This document shows, piece by piece, positions 4,645-7,196 of a stretch of DNA of 7,196 bases. The DNA lies in NCBI GenBank assembly GCA_036516995.1, contig DATDYW010000011.1:1-7196 (forward strand). Direction: 5' to 3'. Origin of the DNA: DATDYW01 sp036516995. GTDB taxonomy: Bacteria; Patescibacteriota; Minisyncoccia; Phycocordibacterales; JAACPR01. Under the pieces are notes generated by a model. The model was given only the letters and a program-made list of their open reading frames with translations. It had not been told where the DNA came from and made no database searches. Positions within the stretch are counted from its first letter, which is position 1. Each line of letters starts with the position of its first letter. Position numbers and translations under genes: made by a program.

Positions 4645-7116
4645 CTAAAAGCAAATTCCGCTCGCGACCGAGTCTCCCTCGCGGAGCTTCATCACGCGAA
4701 CCCCCTGGGTCTGGCGGCCGAGCATCGGAACTTCGGCAACGCCGCAGCGAACAATCTGGCCCTTGCGGGAAATTGTGACGAGCTCCTGCTCCACGCCTTC
4801 CGTCACGACCGCCGTCGTGACGAGGAAGCCCGTCTTCGCCGTAATGTCTGCGGTCTTGATGCCCTGGCCACCGCGGCCCTGCACCTTGTACTCATCGAGT
4901 GCTGTGCGCTTGCCGTAGCCGCGCTCGCCCAACACAAGGAGAGAAGCCTTGCTTCCCTTTGGCACCGTGTGCGCACCAATGACCGCGTCACCTTTGCCGA
5001 GCGTAATCCCCTTCACGCCGGCGGCGGCGCGACCCATCTGGCGCACATCGGCTTCCTTGAAACGAATAGACTGGCCCTTCGCGGTTGCCACAATCACGTC
5101 GTCGCCCTTCTCGGCGAAGACCGCGCTCTGCAGCTGGTCGTTGCTGTCAAGGCCAATTGAGATGAGGCCGGAGCGGCGCACCTCGCGGAAGCTTTCCGCC
5201 GCGACCTTTTTCGCCGTGCCGTGCTGTGTGACCATCACAATCGAGAGACCATCCTGCGCCTTCTTGCCCTTCGGCATCGGCAGAATCGAGGTGACCTGCT
5301 CGTCGGTGGCGAGCGGCAGGAAGTTCACGATGGATTTGCCGCGGGTGGCGCGCTTACCCTCCGGCAGCTCGTGCATCTTCAGCTGGTAAGCCTTACCCTT
5401 GTTGCTGAAGAAGAGGAGGTCGCTGTGCGTCGAGGCAACGAGCAGGATCTGCACGAAGTCTTCGTCTTTGGTGTCGAGGTCAATCACACCAACACCGCCA
5501 CGCTTCTGCTTGCGGTACTCCGCCGGGCTGGTGCGCTTGATGTAGCCACCCTTCGAGAGCACGAGTGCCTGCTCTTCCTCTGGCACCAAATCCTCGGCAG
5601 AAACATTTTTGACCGCGTGGCGCACGATCTTGGTGCGGCGATCGTCGCCGTGCATCCGTGCTACCTCGGCGAGCTCACGCCCGATGAGCGCCTCCATTTT
5701 CTTTTTGCTCGCCAGGATGCTCTTGAGCTCCGCCACCAGCGCCTGCACCAGGGCGAGCTCGTCTTCAACTTTCTTGCGCTCGAGACCGGCGAGCTTCGAG
5801 AGCTTCATCTCGAGAATGGCCGTGGCCTGCTTCTCGGAGAAGCCAAACTTCTTCATCAAATTGGCGTGCGCCTCGACGGTGTCCTTTGAAGCCTTGATGA
5901 GCTTGATGATTTCGTCGATGTGGTCGAGCGCCTTCTTCAGCCCGAGCAGGATGTGCTCGCGGTCCTCGGCCTTCGTGAGGTCGAACTGGGTGCGGCGACG
6001 CACCACCTCGCGGCGGTGCTCCAGGAAGGCGTCGAGCACGCCCTTCAAGGAGAGCGTCTGCGGCACGCCGTCCACCAGCGCCACGGTGTTGTAGTGGAAC
6101 GTCTCCTCGAGCTGGGTGTGCTTGTAGAGGTAGCTGAGGATGGCCTGCGGGTGAGCCGAGGGCTTCACGTCCACGACGATGCGCACGTCGTCGGTGGACT
6201 CGTCGCGCAGGCCCCGGACGCCCTCGAGCTTCTTCGCGTGCACGTGCTCGGCAATCGATTCGACGAGCACCGCCTTGTTCACGCGGTACGGAATCGAGGA
6301 AATCACAATCTGGAAATTGCCGCTCTTCTCCTCCACAATCTCCGCCTCGCCGCGCACCACAACGCCGCCGCGGCCGTTTCGATACGCCTCGTGAATATCT
6401 TTTTCACTGAAGGCAAGACCGCCAGTTGGAAAATCTGGACCCTTAACAAACTGAAGAAGGTCGTCCACTGCCGCGTCAGGATTCTCAAGTAAGTGCGTGG
6501 CCGCAGCAACAACCTCGCGCAGGTTGTGCGGCGGAATGTTCGATGCCATACCCACTGCGATGCCGAGCGTGCCGTTGAGCAGGAGGTTCGGCACGGCCCC
6601 GGGCAGCACGGTCGGCTCCTTGCGGGTGTTCTCGTAGTTCGGGCGCCAGTCGACCGTGTCCTTGTCGATGTCGCCGAGCATCGCGGCGGCGACGCGCGAC
6701 ATTTTGGCCTCGGTGTAGCGGTAGGCCGCGGCCGGGTCGCCGTCCTGGTTGCCGAAGTTGCCCTGGCCGACGCCGAGCGGGTAGCGCGTCGAGAACGGCT
6801 GGATGAGGTTGACCATCGCCTGGTAGATGGAGGCATCGCCGTGCGGGTGGTACTTGGCCATCACGTCGCCGACCACCGCCGCCGACTTGCGAGTCTTGAC
6901 GTTGGGTGCCAGGCCCAGCTCGTGCATCACGAAGAGGATGCGGCGCTGCACCGGCTTCAGGCCGTCGCGGATATCGGGGAGCGCGCGGTCGGTAATTACC
7001 GACATCGAGTAGTCGAGGAAAGAGCGCTTCATCTCGCCGGAAATGCCGATATCGACGGTGGTACCGGGCGTGAAGGCCGGGGCCGCCTGAATGCTGTGGT
7101 TACGTTTCGCTGACAT
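4645..7116 (-). CDS. gyrA: DNA gyrase subunit A
   Basis: This is the breakage-reunion subunit of gyrase, which with GyrB introduces negative supercoils using ATP in the cytoplasm. The 823-residue product is full length but shorter than E. coli GyrA (about 875). The winged-helix region has 'KPVQRRILF' (54-62) and 'YHPHGD' (89-94). The active-site tyrosine is Y134, after R133, in 'AAAYRYTE'. 'IPPHN' (194-198), 'EGVRGLRDES' (298-307) and the coiled-coil gate 'GFSEKQATAILEMKLSKLAG' (425-444) follow. From about residue 510 the C-terminal beta-pinwheel begins, with a GyrA-box-like 'QKRGGVG' (537-543) and a second glycine-rich blade turn 'GRGGQG' (747-752). The box favours GyrA over ParC, although position 6 is Val instead of Lys/Arg. 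The quinolone-pocket positions equivalent to E. coli S83 and D87 are A95 and Q99. The ATG start fits the family N-terminus; a GAGGT lies 14 bases upstream, rather far for a ribosome site. No gyrB is visible. The stop is TAG. Confidence 0.97.
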   Translation of the reverse strand: MSAKRNHSIQAAPAFTPGTTVDIGISGEMKRSFLDYSMSVITDRALPDIRDGLKPVQRRILFVMHELGLAPNVKTRKSAAVVGDVMAKYHPHGDASIYQAMVNLIQPFSTRYPLGVGQGNFGNQDGDPAAAYRYTEAKMSRVAAAMLGDIDKDTVDWRPNYENTRKEPTVLPGAVPNLLLNGTLGIAVGMASNIPPHNLREVVAAATHLLENPDAAVDDLLQFVKGPDFPTGGLAFSEKDIHEAYRNGRGGVVVRGEAEIVEEKSGNFQIVISSIPYRVNKAVLVESIAEHVHAKKLEGVRGLRDESTDDVRIVVDVKPSAHPQAILSYLYKHTQLEETFHYNTVALVDGVPQTLSLKGVLDAFLEHRREVVRRRTQFDLTKAEDREHILLGLKKALDHIDEIIKLIKASKDTVEAHANLMKKFGFSEKQATAILEMKLSKLAGLERKKVEDELALVQALVAELKSILASKKKMEALIGRELAEVARMHGDDRRTKIVRHAVKNVSAEDLVPEEEQALVLSKGGYIKRTSPAEYRKQKRGGVGVIDLDTKDEDFVQILLVASTHSDLLFFSNKGKAYQLKMHELPEGKRATRGKSIVNFLPLATDEQVTSILPMPKGKKAQDGLSIVMVTQHGTAKKVAAESFREVRRSGLISIGLDSNDQLQSAVFAEKGDDVIVATAKGQSIRFKEADVRQMGRAAAGVKGITLGKGDAVIGAHTVPKGSKASLLVLGERGYGKRTALDEYKVQGRGGQGIKTADITAKTGFLVTTAVVTEGVEQELVTISRKGQIVRCGVAEVPMLGRQTQGVRVMKLREGDSVASGICF

Positions 7117-7128
7117 TGCGGCTAGAAC

Positions 7129-7196
7129 TTACCTCAAAAATGGCAGCGAGGCGAGCGGCTGTGGCGCCGAGCGAGCGTCCGAGGCGGCGGCCGACG
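7129..7196 (-). CDS. Possible C-terminal tail of an unidentified gene, cut by the window edge
   Basis: One minus-strand frame reads 21 sense codons to a TAA ending 12 bases before the gyrA ATG. The peptide is Ala/Ser/Pro-rich and ends 'LASLPFLR'; codon third positions are mostly G or C. Another frame is also open through here and would overlap the gyrA start by 17 bases (stop at 7100-7102). With so little sequence neither can be proved coding, and no family is recognisable. Confidence 0.25.
   Translation of the reverse strand, partial: SAAASDARSAPQPLASLPFLR

Overview
The window is GC-rich and reads almost entirely on the minus strand. It looks like a chromosomal fragment of a Candidate Phyla Radiation (Patescibacteria) bacterium, probably of the Parcubacteria type. 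The reasons are a run of small two-helix proteins resembling the pilin-like (TrbC/VirB2-like) proteins common in those genomes, a solute-binding-like protein held by an N-terminal helix instead of a lipobox, very tight gene packing, hardly any Shine-Dalgarno sequences, and heptameric intergenic repeats. The taxonomic placement is inference. TGA is used as a stop in three genes, so the genetic code looks standard.

In transcription order (right to left): a possible C-terminal tail of an unknown gene (7129-7196); gyrA (4645-7116), encoding DNA gyrase subunit A; a 181-base gap (4464-4644) holding heptamer repeats and a promoter-like site; then a probable operon of a small SAM-dependent methyltransferase (3942-4463), a membrane-anchored solute-binding-like protein (2545-3945) and six consecutive small membrane proteins (2118-2543, 1712-2113, 1344-1712, 1022-1318, 553-915, 253-546). 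Joints are tight: 4-base overlap, 1-base gap, 4-base gap, 1-base overlap, 25-base gap, 106-base gap, 6-base gap. The operon is followed by a terminator-like hairpin nested in a larger inverted heptamer repeat (101-195). Positions 1-100 are unassigned.

The six small proteins fall into two families by eye. The first two have a signal peptide and a 'GD..KI..A' loop like VirB2/TrbC-type pilins. The last four share an 'FLWG' first helix and a second helix rich in WG/YG. Together with the anchored binding-like protein they suggest one envelope-associated assembly, possibly a pilus or secretion or uptake structure. No ATPase, permease or VirB4 is present, so the function is open. The most notable items are this array, two similarly built heptamer elements at the 3' ends of both transcription units, a possible leaderless promoter for the operon, and GyrA quinolone-pocket residues that differ from the sensitive type.
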